Shown here one piece after another: positions 1 through 6,024 of a stretch of DNA of 6,024 bases (position 1 is the stretch's first letter; each line of letters starts with the position of its first letter). Below the pieces are notes generated by a model. That model was not told where the DNA came from. It made no database searches and saw only the letters and a program-made list of their open reading frames with translations. Source of the DNA: Bacteroidales bacterium (GTDB taxonomy: Bacteria; Bacteroidota; Bacteroidia; Bacteroidales; UBA7960); assembly GCA_007120675.1 (NCBI GenBank), contig SKNE01000130.1:1-6024 (forward strand), read 5' to 3'. The translations under genes and the position numbers were made by a program.

Positions 1-1
1 G

Positions 2-1402
2 CTGACAAGGGGCATGGTGCAGGAAGGGGAAAAGATCGTCAGCAAGGGGGAGCTGGTCAGTGCGGAAACTTACCAGATACTGCAATCCTTTAGAACTGAG
101 TTTCAGCGCCAGACCGGAGATACTGCCCTGCAAACCCTTTTGTATGCGGGACAGTTTGTCTTGGTCACCATATCCATGCTGGTATTGCTCCTGTTTTTGT
201 TTTTCTTTCGCAAAGACGTATTTTATGATAACAGGAAGATCTTGCTTATTTTGCTGTCCATCCTGCTGATGGTGTTTCTGACCAGCCTGGTGATCCGCCT
301 GAACATCGACTACCTCTACCTTGTACCCGTCTGCCTGGTGCCCGTTGTCATCAGGGCCTTTTTTGACAACCGGCTGGCATTGTACGTCCATATCATCACC
401 ATCATTCTCATTGGGTTCCTGATCCCCCGCAGCTTTGAATTTGTCTTTATCCAGTTTGTCGCCGGAATTATCGCCATCATGACCATGGCCAGCCTTCGTC
501 GCCGCTCCCAGCTGTTCATCACCGTGATCCTGGTATTTGCCACTTACCTGGCGGTGTACCTTGGTCTGTCCCTGGCCCACACCGGCTCCTTTGAAAATCT
601 GCTGTGGCGTGATGTGGGTTATTTTGCCGGCGGGGCTTTTCTGACGCTGTTTGCCTACCCGGTGATCTTTCTGTTTGAGCGCCTCTTTGGGATGCCCACC
701 GATTTCTCCCTGCTGGAGTTATCCGATACCAACAATGTCTTGCTTCGCAACCTTGGCATGCAGGCGCCAGGCACCTTTCAGCACTCCCTCCAGGTGGCCA
801 ACCTGTCGGAGGAGGCCCTTAACGCCATCGGGGGCAATAGCCTGCTGGCCCGGACAGGAGCACTGTACCACGACATTGGAAAAATGAAAAATCCGCAGTA
901 CTTCATTGAAAACCAAGTGATTGACTACAATCCCCACAATGAGATATCCTACAGGGAGAGTGCCCGCATCATCATTGACCATGTGATCGACGGCATTGAG
1001 ATGGCGCGAAAACACAACCTTCCCGAGTATGTGATCGACTTCATCAGGACCCACCACGGAACCACCACGGCGCGCTACTTCTATACCATGGAGATGAAAG
1101 AAAACAGGGAGGGGGAGGTCAACAAGGCGGACTTCACCTATCCCGGTCCCCGTCCATTCAGCAAGGAGACGGCGGTTGTGATGATGGCCGACTCAGTGGA
1201 GGCCGCATCACGCAGCCTGGGAAAAGCCGATGAGAAAAAGATCAATGATTTGGTGGACAAAATCATAGATACCCAGGTGGGAGAGAAGCAGTTTGATAAT
1301 GCAGACATCACCTTCAAGGATATCACCACGGTGAAATCCATCTTCAAGCGCATGCTGATGAACATATACCATGTACGGGTGGCTTATCCCTCTCTGGGCT
1401 AA
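2..1402 (+). CDS. 7TM-HD family phosphohydrolase, PgpH-like c-di-AMP phosphodiesterase (5' truncated)
   Basis: This is the C-terminal part of a membrane-anchored HD-domain phosphodiesterase. PgpH relatives hydrolyse cyclic di-AMP in the cytoplasm. The frame is open to the left edge: L-T-R-G precedes the first visible Met (base 14), and the phrase RGMVQEGEKIVSKGELV is the usual end of the extracellular 7TMR-HDED domain, so base 14 is not the real start. Family members are usually about 700 residues, so roughly 200-250 residues are missing. Counting from the Met at 14, about seven hydrophobic segments follow (near 41-66, 76-95, 99-117, 121-137, 141-160, 167-187, 202-222). The HD domain occupies about 240-455. 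Its likely metal ligands are all present: H257 (GTFQHS), H286-D287 (HDIG), H323, H347/H348 (RTHHGT) and D393 (MADSVEA), so activity is expected. The gene converges on nnr. Family assignment is firm; the c-di-AMP substrate is inferred from PgpH. Confidence 0.93.
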   Translation: MTRGMVQEGEKIVSKGELVSAETYQILQSFRTEFQRQTGDTALQTLLYAGQFVLVTISMLVLLLFLFFFRKDVFYDNRKILLILLSILLMVFLTSLVIRLNIDYLYLVPVCLVPVVIRAFFDNRLALYVHIITIILIGFLIPRSFEFVFIQFVAGIIAIMTMASLRRRSQLFITVILVFATYLAVYLGLSLAHTGSFENLLWRDVGYFAGGAFLTLFAYPVIFLFERLFGMPTDFSLLELSDTNNVLLRNLGMQAPGTFQHSLQVANLSEEALNAIGGNSLLARTGALYHDIGKMKNPQYFIENQVIDYNPHNEISYRESARIIIDHVIDGIEMARKHNLPEYVIDFIRTHHGTTTARYFYTMEMKENREGEVNKADFTYPGPRPFSKETAVVMMADSVEAASRSLGKADEKKINDLVDKIIDTQVGEKQFDNADITFKDITTVKSIFKRMLMNIYHVRVAYPSLG

Positions 1403-1455
1403 AGACCCTCTGCTGCTCCACAAACCATTTTTATATGGACTTGCGGATTCGGGCT
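1403..1455. other. Convergent intergenic gap without a strong terminator
   Basis: These 53 bp separate the stop of the HD phosphohydrolase (TAA 1400-1402) from the stop of nnr (minus-strand TGA 1458-1456). The only dyad seen is a 4-bp one, CCAT (1425-1428) with ATGG (1435-1438) around a T-rich loop, which is too weak to call a terminator. Transcripts from the two genes may run into each other. Confidence 0.5.
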
Positions 1456-2967
1456 TCAGCGCATGGTGGTCTGGATGGCTTTGGGAAGCTGTTCGGTGAT
1501 ATCGCCTGCGATGAGTCCTTCATGCCCCTTCCTGTTTGCCGCCAGGTCACCTGCCCTGCCATGAAGGTACACAGCCATGAGGCAGCTGTGAAGCGGACTG
1601 TAGTTCTGTGCCATCCACCCCAGTATCATACCGGTCAGCACGTCGCCACTGCCCCCGGAAGCCATGCCGGGGTTTCCCGTGGAGTTAAACCAGCAGCGAC
1701 CGTCGGGCGATACAATGGCTGTGTGGGCTCCCTTGAGTACGATATGCACCTGGAAGCGGTGCGACAGCTCCCTGGCCTTATCCAGCCTGTCGTGATCATT
1801 GGCTGATTTGCCAGCCAGGCGGTCAAATTCACCCGGATGGGGTGTAAAAATGGAGCCTTTTGGCAGGAACCCGCACCAGGTCAGGTTATCCGATAATATG
1901 TTCAGGGCATCGGCGTCCAGCACCATGGGCACTGTGGCATTCTGGATCAGCAGCTTCAGCGCCCTGGCTGTTTGGTCGTCGGTGCCAATGCCCGGGCCGG
2001 CACCGATCACATTGAAGCCGTTCAGGTCGGCTACGCCCGAAATGAAGTGCGGGTGTTCATCGGTGACGCACATGGCCTCCGGTACGGCGGTTTGTATGAT
2101 GTCGTGTGAGCATCCGGGCACATGTACGGTGAGCAGGCCCGCACCGCTCCTCATGGCTGCCCTGGCAGCCAGGACCGCAGCCCCGCTCTTGCCCCGGCTG
2201 CCTGCCAGTAGGTAGGCGTGTCCGAAATGGCCCTTGTGGGCAAACTTTTTGCGGGCCCTGTAGAGCTTCCGGATGTCCGATGCAAGCAAGTAATGATATT
2301 TTGTTTCAGCAGCCATGATGGCATCGGGGTGCAACCCGATGTCGATGATAAACCATTGTCCGACGAACTTCTCGTTGGAGGGGATAAAGAAAGCCAGTTT
2401 GGGTAACTGGAAGCTCAGGGTATAGCTGGCCTTGATGATATGCCGCTCCGGGTTCCGGCGATTGTCTTCGCAAAACAGGCCACTGGGAAAATCAATGGAC
2501 ACCACTGTGGCGCCCGATGCGTTGATATGCTGAACCACCCTGGCAAGCAAGCCCTCCAGTGGCCGGCTGAGGCCACTGCCAAGCAAAGCGTCCACAACCA
2601 GGTCCTCACCATCGATCACAGGCAGCTGACTGTCCTCATGGATCTCCTCCATGTGCAGGCCCTTTAATCCGGCCAGGCGCTTTTCGTTGATCTTGAAATC
2701 AGGCGTGGACTCCCCGGCATGGACTACCTTATACACCTTGACCTGGCAGGAGGCACCAGCCAGCATGCGCGCAATCGCCAGTCCGTCACCACCATTATTG
2801 CCCATCCCGCAAAATACGTGGATAAGCTGCTTTTTACCCAGATGACGCCGGATCCAGTCGAAGCATTTCTTTGCTGCACGCTCCATGAGGTCGATGGAAG
2901 CGATGGGTTCATTATCTATGGTGTAGGCATCCAGTTCCCTGATCTGCCTGGCGTGAAGGATTTTCAT
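1456..2967 (-). CDS. nnr: Bifunctional NAD(P)H-hydrate epimerase / ADP-dependent NAD(P)H-hydrate dehydratase
   Basis: This is a cytoplasmic metabolite-repair enzyme. The N-terminal half (YjeF_N, about 1-215) epimerises R- and S-NAD(P)HX. The C-terminal half (about 225-500, ribokinase-like fold) dehydrates S-NAD(P)HX back to NAD(P)H using ADP. Epimerase signatures are CGMGNNGGDG at 53-62, VVDALLGSG at 124-132 and SIDFPSGLF at 157-165. Dehydratase signatures are HKGHFGHAYLLAGS at 244-257, DADALN at 351-356, FTPHPGEFDRL at 374-384, LKGAHT at 411-416 and GNPGMASGGSGDVLTG at 431-446, with the presumed catalytic Asp at 442. The length of 503 residues is normal for the fused form. The start is fixed because an in-frame stop (minus-strand TAG, 2994-2992) lies nine codons upstream with no other ATG between. 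There is no Shine-Dalgarno sequence. The gene is transcribed alone, convergent with the HD phosphohydrolase and divergent from the WbqC gene. Confidence 0.97.
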   Translation of the reverse strand: MKILHARQIRELDAYTIDNEPIASIDLMERAAKKCFDWIRRHLGKKQLIHVFCGMGNNGGDGLAIARMLAGASCQVKVYKVVHAGESTPDFKINEKRLAGLKGLHMEEIHEDSQLPVIDGEDLVVDALLGSGLSRPLEGLLARVVQHINASGATVVSIDFPSGLFCEDNRRNPERHIIKASYTLSFQLPKLAFFIPSNEKFVGQWFIIDIGLHPDAIMAAETKYHYLLASDIRKLYRARKKFAHKGHFGHAYLLAGSRGKSGAAVLAARAAMRSGAGLLTVHVPGCSHDIIQTAVPEAMCVTDEHPHFISGVADLNGFNVIGAGPGIGTDDQTARALKLLIQNATVPMVLDADALNILSDNLTWCGFLPKGSIFTPHPGEFDRLAGKSANDHDRLDKARELSHRFQVHIVLKGAHTAIVSPDGRCWFNSTGNPGMASGGSGDVLTGMILGWMAQNYSPLHSCLMAVYLHGRAGDLAANRKGHEGLIAGDITEQLPKAIQTTMR

Positions 2968-2977
2968 CTTGTTGTGG

Positions 2978-3007
2978 TTTGCGGTAAGTGGCTATTGACT
3001 ATCTTTG
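2978..3007 (+). promoter_or_regulatory. Candidate Bacteroidota-type promoter for the WbqC gene
   Basis: TTTG at 2978-2981 and TATCTTTG at 3000-3007, separated by 18 bp, match the Bacteroidota housekeeping promoter pattern (TTTG at -33, TAnnTTTG at -7). Transcription would start near 3012-3014, giving a leader of roughly 145 nt to ATG 3159, or about 90 nt to ATG 3105. The -7 element is an exact match. The whole site lies in the presumed 5' leader of nnr on the other strand. It is predicted from sequence alone. Confidence 0.5.
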
Positions 3008-3080
3008 ATTTTGCGGGAGCATGCGCAGCAAAAGGGGAAAAGGCCCGGCTACCCTCGCGGCACAGCGTAAGAGACCAACA

Positions 3081-3112
3081 CAAATATAAGCCGTTTTTTT
3101 GTGAATGACAAT
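3081..3112 (-). promoter_or_regulatory. Candidate Bacteroidota-type promoter for nnr
   Basis: Read on the minus strand, ATTG (3112-3109) and TATATTTG (3088-3081), 20 bp apart, match the -33/-7 pattern of Bacteroidota promoters. The -7 box is an exact TAnnTTTG match and the -33 box has one mismatch. Transcription would begin near 3075, leaving a leader of about 105 nt before the nnr start at 2967. The -33 box overlaps the alternative upstream start of the WbqC frame (3105), which is a further mild argument for the downstream start at 3159. Confidence 0.5.
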
Positions 3113-3158
3113 GGGGAACTACCATAGCGGGGATAGGGAAATCGGTCGGTCTGACACA

Positions 3159-3824
3159 ATGTTGGTATCCACAGCCTACCTGCCGCCCATTGACTACATG
3201 GCTGTTTTAACCAGGTTCCGTGACGTGGTGATCGAGCAGCATGAAACCTATCCGAAACAAAGCTGGAGGAACCGGTGCCGCATTGTCACCGCATCCGGTG
3301 TGCAGGACCTGAGTATCCCGGTTAGCAGGCCCCGCGGCCGGCACAGCAAGACCGGTGAGGTGATGATCAAGCCCTCCGGGCCGTGGCGTGGAAAGCATTG
3401 GCGTGCCATCAGGAGCGCCTATGGCAAAGCACCCTATTTTGCCTATTATGAGGATCTGTTTGCACCCCTCTTCCTGGAAAAACATTCAGCCACAGGGGAG
3501 GTGCCCCTCATCACCTTCAATGAGCATCTGCTCACGGCCGTTTTTCGTTGCCTGGGTGTACCGGTGCGTTTGAGCAAAACGGCCTCTTTTTCGAAAAATC
3601 CGGTTTCGCTGCATGATCTGCGTGACCGTTTCAGTCCCAAAGCCAGCCGGCAGCTCCCGGCCACCTTTTCCGACTGGCCCGGCTATCACCAGGTGTTCTC
3701 CGACCGGCTTGGCTTTACTCCCAATGCCAGTGTCATCGACCTCATATTCCACCTCGGACCGGATAGTCTGCACTACCTCAAAGGGATTGACTGCGGTCGC
3801 CTGCCCCCTGGCATCCCATCCTAA
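3159..3824 (+). CDS. WbqC-family protein
   Basis: This is a 221-residue member of the WbqC-like family (PF08889), named after a gene in O-antigen clusters. Its biochemical role is not established, so none is assigned. Family wording is visible throughout: STAYLPPIDY at 4-13, the block ETYPKQSWRNRCRI at 29-42 leading to LSIPV at 51-55, WRGKHWRAIRSAYGKAPYF at 76-94, LITFNEHLL at 117-125, and the closing block LGFTPNASVIDLIFHLGPDS at 184-203. No signal peptide or membrane segment is seen, so it is probably cytoplasmic. The frame is open back to ATG 3105, which directly follows a TGA (3102-3104); that start would give 239 residues. I prefer ATG 3159 because the family normally begins a few residues before the YLPP motif, and the 18 extra residues look non-conserved. 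It is divergent from nnr and lies 67 bp before the E1 gene on the same strand, with no terminator seen between them. Confidence 0.88.
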   Translation: MLVSTAYLPPIDYMAVLTRFRDVVIEQHETYPKQSWRNRCRIVTASGVQDLSIPVSRPRGRHSKTGEVMIKPSGPWRGKHWRAIRSAYGKAPYFAYYEDLFAPLFLEKHSATGEVPLITFNEHLLTAVFRCLGVPVRLSKTASFSKNPVSLHDLRDRFSPKASRQLPATFSDWPGYHQVFSDRLGFTPNASVIDLIFHLGPDSLHYLKGIDCGRLPPGIPS

Positions 3825-3891
3825 ACAAAAAGTAGGATTTAGTGTTTCATTCTTGACAAATGATTTAGTCATCACTTAAGCGATTGTTAGA
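3825..3891. other. Intergenic spacer between WbqC gene and E1 gene
   Basis: This 67-bp A+T-rich spacer is noticeably poorer in G+C than the flanking genes. It holds no terminator-like hairpin and no TAnnTTTG box. The E1 gene could therefore be read through from the WbqC promoter or have a promoter that does not fit the consensus. The bases just before ATG 3892 contain no Shine-Dalgarno sequence. Confidence 0.5.
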
Positions 3892-5967
3892 ATGGGAACA
3901 AGAACGAAAACACCTGAAATAAGCCAGGAGGCCACCCAGAAATACACCATAGATACCGTTGATAATCAAACTTTCAAGGATTGGTACCAACTGATGGTTC
4001 TTGGCCGCCAGCTCGATGAGAAGGCCCCCAATTACCTGAAACAGGCCCTGGGCTGGTCTTACCATGCTCCCTATGCCGGACACGATGGCATTCAGCTGGC
4101 CATAGGAAAGGTCTTTGACCGCCAGACCGATCACCTTTTCCCTTATTACCGGGACATGCTCACGGTACTGGCAGCAGGCATCACAGCCGAAGAGATCATC
4201 CTGAACGGCTTATCAAAGGCCACAGACCTTGCCAGTGGCGGCCGCCACATGTCAAACCATTTTGCCAAACCGGAGTGGAACATCCACAATGTGTCCTCTT
4301 CGACGGGAAACCACACGCTCCATGCCGTGGGGGTTGCCCGGGCCATGAAACGCTACGGGCATCGCGGGGTGGCCATCAGCTCACAGGGAGAGTCCTCCGT
4401 TTCGGAGGGCTATGTCTACGAGGCCATCAACGGCGCAAGCAATGAAAAGCTCCCCGTGATTTTTGTCTTCCAGGACAACGGGTATGGCATCTCGGTGCCT
4501 AAGAAGGACCAGACGGCCAATCGCAAGGCGGCGGACAATTTCCGCGGGTTCAAAAACCTGCGGATCATCCATTGCGATGGCAAGGATGTGCTGAAGTCCA
4601 TGAATGCCATGCACGAAGCCAGGCAGCATGTGCTGGAAACAGGTGAGCCGGTGATCGTTCACGCCAGCGTGGTGCGCATCGGCTCCCACTCTAACTCCGA
4701 CCGTCACGACCTCTACCGCGATGAGCGTGAGCTGCATTGTGTCAAGGCCCACGACCCCATGCTGAAAATCAAAAAAATCTTGCTCGACAAGAAGGTATAT
4801 ACGCAGGATGAGTTGGATGCGGTGGATCAGCAGGTGAAAAAGGTGGTTGCCGAGGCCCACAAGAAAGTGATGAAGGCGCCCGATCCGGATCCCGCCAGCA
4901 TCCACGATTTCGTCCTCCCCGATGCCTATCCGGCAAGCAAATACCCCGAGGGCACCCACCAGCAGCAGGGCGAAAAGATCAAACTGATCACGGCCCTGAA
5001 TGAAACCCTCAAAGCTGAGTTCAGGCACAACCCCGACACTTATATCTGGGGACAGGACGTGGCTTACAAGGAAAAAGGGGGCATCTTCAATGTGACCAAG
5101 GGGATGCAGCAGGAGTTTGGCATTGAAAGGGTATTCAATGCCCCCATTGCAGAGGACTTTATCGTAGGTACTGCAAACGGAATGAGCCGCTTCAGCGACA
5201 AAATACGAATCGTGATCGAAGGGGCCGAGTTTGCCGATTATTTCTGGCCTGCCATGGAGCAATACGTGGAGATGACCCATGATTACTGGCGAAGCAATGG
5301 CCAGTTCTCTCCCAACGTGACCATCAGGCTTGCCTCCGGTGGCTACATCGGCGGCGGCTTGTACCACTCGCAGACCACGGAGGGCGCCCTGGCCACCTTC
5401 CCGGGTATCCGGGTGGTCTACCCTTCATTTGCAGATGATGCAGCGGGACTTCTACGTACCGCCATGCGATCCAGGGGACCAACCCTTTTCCTTGAACCCA
5501 AAGCCCTTTACAATGCCAAAGTGGCCGAAACGGTGGTACCTGACGACTTTGAAGTACCGTTTGGAAAGGCCAGGATCCGTCGCACGGGGGCAGACCTGAG
5601 CATCATCACCTATGGCAATACGACGCACCTGAGCATCCAGGCTGCCGAAGAAATTGCCAAGAACACCGGGAAGGAGATCGAGGTGCTGGATATACGGTCG
5701 TTGATCCCACTGGATACCGGGGCGATACTGGAGACGGCCAGGAAGACCAACCGCGTGCTGGTCGTGCACGAGGACAAGGTCTTTGGCGGCTTTGGCGGTG
5801 AGCTGGCAGCACAGGTCACCGAGCTGGCCTTTGAACACCTCGATGCCCCTGTAAAGAGGGTTGGTTCTGAATTTACCCCTGTTGGCTTCCATAAAAACCT
5901 GGAAGCCGCCATCCTGCCATCCATGTCAAAAATCAGGGATGCCGCCATGGAACTCCTTGCTTATTAA
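3892..5967 (+). CDS. 2-oxoacid dehydrogenase E1, fused alpha/beta subunits (pyruvate or branched-chain type)
   Basis: This is the thiamine-diphosphate (ThDP) dependent E1 that decarboxylates a 2-oxoacid and acylates the lipoyl group of E2. The alpha half (about 28-325) has YAGHDGIQLA (61-70), PYYRDML (84-90), GGRHMSNHF (116-124) and the active-site loop SHSNSD (265-270) followed by LYRDERE. A charged, Pro-rich linker (about 326-357) leads to the beta half (358-691): WGQDVAYKEKGGIFNVTKG (386-404), NAPIAED with probable catalytic Glu421, EGAEFADYF (443-451), GGGLYHSQTTEG (487-498) and LEPKALY (534-540). The ThDP/metal motif is unusual: G-E-S at 166-168 replaces GDG, while D-N-G at 195-197 keeps the second Asn. 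The 691-residue length fits Bacteroidota fusions, often annotated 2-oxoisovalerate dehydrogenase. The start is secure because an in-frame TAA (3877-3879) lies five codons upstream. No E2 or E3 gene is visible, so the substrate stays open. Confidence 0.94.
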   Translation: MGTRTKTPEISQEATQKYTIDTVDNQTFKDWYQLMVLGRQLDEKAPNYLKQALGWSYHAPYAGHDGIQLAIGKVFDRQTDHLFPYYRDMLTVLAAGITAEEIILNGLSKATDLASGGRHMSNHFAKPEWNIHNVSSSTGNHTLHAVGVARAMKRYGHRGVAISSQGESSVSEGYVYEAINGASNEKLPVIFVFQDNGYGISVPKKDQTANRKAADNFRGFKNLRIIHCDGKDVLKSMNAMHEARQHVLETGEPVIVHASVVRIGSHSNSDRHDLYRDERELHCVKAHDPMLKIKKILLDKKVYTQDELDAVDQQVKKVVAEAHKKVMKAPDPDPASIHDFVLPDAYPASKYPEGTHQQQGEKIKLITALNETLKAEFRHNPDTYIWGQDVAYKEKGGIFNVTKGMQQEFGIERVFNAPIAEDFIVGTANGMSRFSDKIRIVIEGAEFADYFWPAMEQYVEMTHDYWRSNGQFSPNVTIRLASGGYIGGGLYHSQTTEGALATFPGIRVVYPSFADDAAGLLRTAMRSRGPTLFLEPKALYNAKVAETVVPDDFEVPFGKARIRRTGADLSIITYGNTTHLSIQAAEEIAKNTGKEIEVLDIRSLIPLDTGAILETARKTNRVLVVHEDKVFGGFGGELAAQVTELAFEHLDAPVKRVGSEFTPVGFHKNLEAAILPSMSKIRDAAMELLAY

Positions 5968-5976
5968 CCAGTAAAC

Positions 5977-5991
5977 AGAAAGGATCTTTCT
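5977..5991. repeat. Short inverted repeat downstream of E1 gene
   Basis: AGAAAG (5977-5982) and CTTTCT (5986-5991) form a 6-bp A/T-rich stem around a GAT loop, 10 bp past the E1 stop. The left arm plus GA also reads as AGAAAGGA, a Shine-Dalgarno-like string nine bases before ATG 5994. Whether it acts as an RNA hairpin, a protein-binding site or nothing cannot be decided here. Confidence 0.25.
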
Positions 5992-6007
5992 CCATGCCCC
6001 GGCTACC

Positions 6008-6024
6008 GGCAGGTCGTCCCTGCC
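6008..6024. repeat. GC-rich inverted repeat at window edge, possible terminator stem cut by the edge
   Basis: GGCAGG (6008-6013) and CCTGCC (6019-6024) form a perfect 6-bp stem with a 5-base loop, 41 bp after the E1 stop codon. The right arm ends exactly at the last base, so the stem may be longer: the left flank CC (6006-6007) would extend it if GG follows. The location suits a terminator after the E1 gene, but no T-tract can be seen. Confidence 0.35.

Noticed and set aside
719..1057. Antisense frame of 112 codons opposite the HD domain
   Set aside because: Same register effect; the overlapping strand encodes the HDIG motif and the other metal ligands.
1799..2215. Plus-strand frame of 138 codons inside nnr
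   Set aside because: It overlaps the well-conserved dehydratase domain of nnr on the other strand; composition is low-information (Ala, Pro, Ser rich) with no family signature.
3012..3030. Palindromic GCATGC and TGCG/CGCA arms in the nnr leader as a riboswitch or regulator site
   Set aside because: The stems are only 4-6 bases long and match no known leader RNA architecture; expected by chance in sequence of this composition.
2719..3108. Plus-strand frame of 129 codons running from inside nnr to the start of the WbqC gene
   Set aside because: Most of it mirrors nnr codons in register, and the rest crosses the proposed promoter region. No recognisable domain and no start context.
3486..3875. 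Minus-strand frame of 129 codons opposite the WbqC gene
   Set aside because: It lies over the conserved C-terminal WbqC blocks and shows no family likeness of its own.
3853..3882. TTGACA (3853-3858) as a sigma-70 style -35 box for the E1 gene
   Set aside because: At 17 bp downstream the hexamer is TTAAGC, a poor -10 box, and Bacteroidota promoters normally use TAnnTTTG, which is absent from this spacer.
4381..5367. Long antisense open frame (328 codons) on the minus strand opposite the E1 gene
   Set aside because: It is in exact codon register with the E1 gene, so its stops arise only from TTA, CTA or TCA codons of E1, which this gene uses rarely; it ends precisely at the TCA codon of Ser164. 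The translation resembles no family I know, and E1 is unmistakably the real gene.
5994..6024. Start of a new coding region at ATG 5994
   Set aside because: Only ten codons are visible, the peptide matches nothing expected after an E1 gene, and the bases form a perfect GC-rich stem; kept as a finding rather than a gene call.

Overview
The window looks like a piece of a Bacteroidota (Bacteroidia-type) chromosome with somewhat more than half G+C by eye. Four things support this. No gene start has a clear Shine-Dalgarno sequence. Two sites match the Bacteroidota promoter consensus TTTG/TAnnTTTG. The fused epimerase/dehydratase and the WbqC-family protein carry wording typical of this phylum. The 2-oxoacid dehydrogenase E1 is a single-chain alpha/beta fusion, as is common there. 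All four genes look intact, apart from the one cut by the left edge.

Layout, left to right. (1) 2-1402, + strand: the C-terminal two thirds of a 7TM-HD phosphohydrolase of the PgpH (c-di-AMP phosphodiesterase) type; its N-terminus lies outside the window. (2) 1456-2967, - strand, convergent with the first gene across a 53-bp gap: the bifunctional NAD(P)H-hydrate epimerase/dehydratase (Nnr), a metabolite-repair enzyme. (3) 2968-3158: a divergent control region with one candidate promoter for each direction. The two predicted transcripts would overlap at their 5' ends. (4) 3159-3824, + strand: a WbqC-family protein of unknown biochemical function. (5) 3892-5967, + strand: a fused E1 alpha/beta subunit of a 2-oxoacid (pyruvate or branched-chain) dehydrogenase complex, with an altered thiamine-diphosphate motif (GES instead of GDG). 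(6) 5968-6024: the start of the next intergenic region or gene, with two small inverted repeats, one running into the window edge.

The genes do not form one pathway. They look like housekeeping functions: second-messenger turnover, repair of damaged NAD(P)H, a possible envelope-associated protein, and central carbon or branched-chain acid oxidation. I see no mobile element, CRISPR array, RNA gene, defence module or other clearly novel system. The points most worth a second look are the altered ThDP motif of the E1 fusion and the head-on overlapping promoters between nnr and the WbqC gene.
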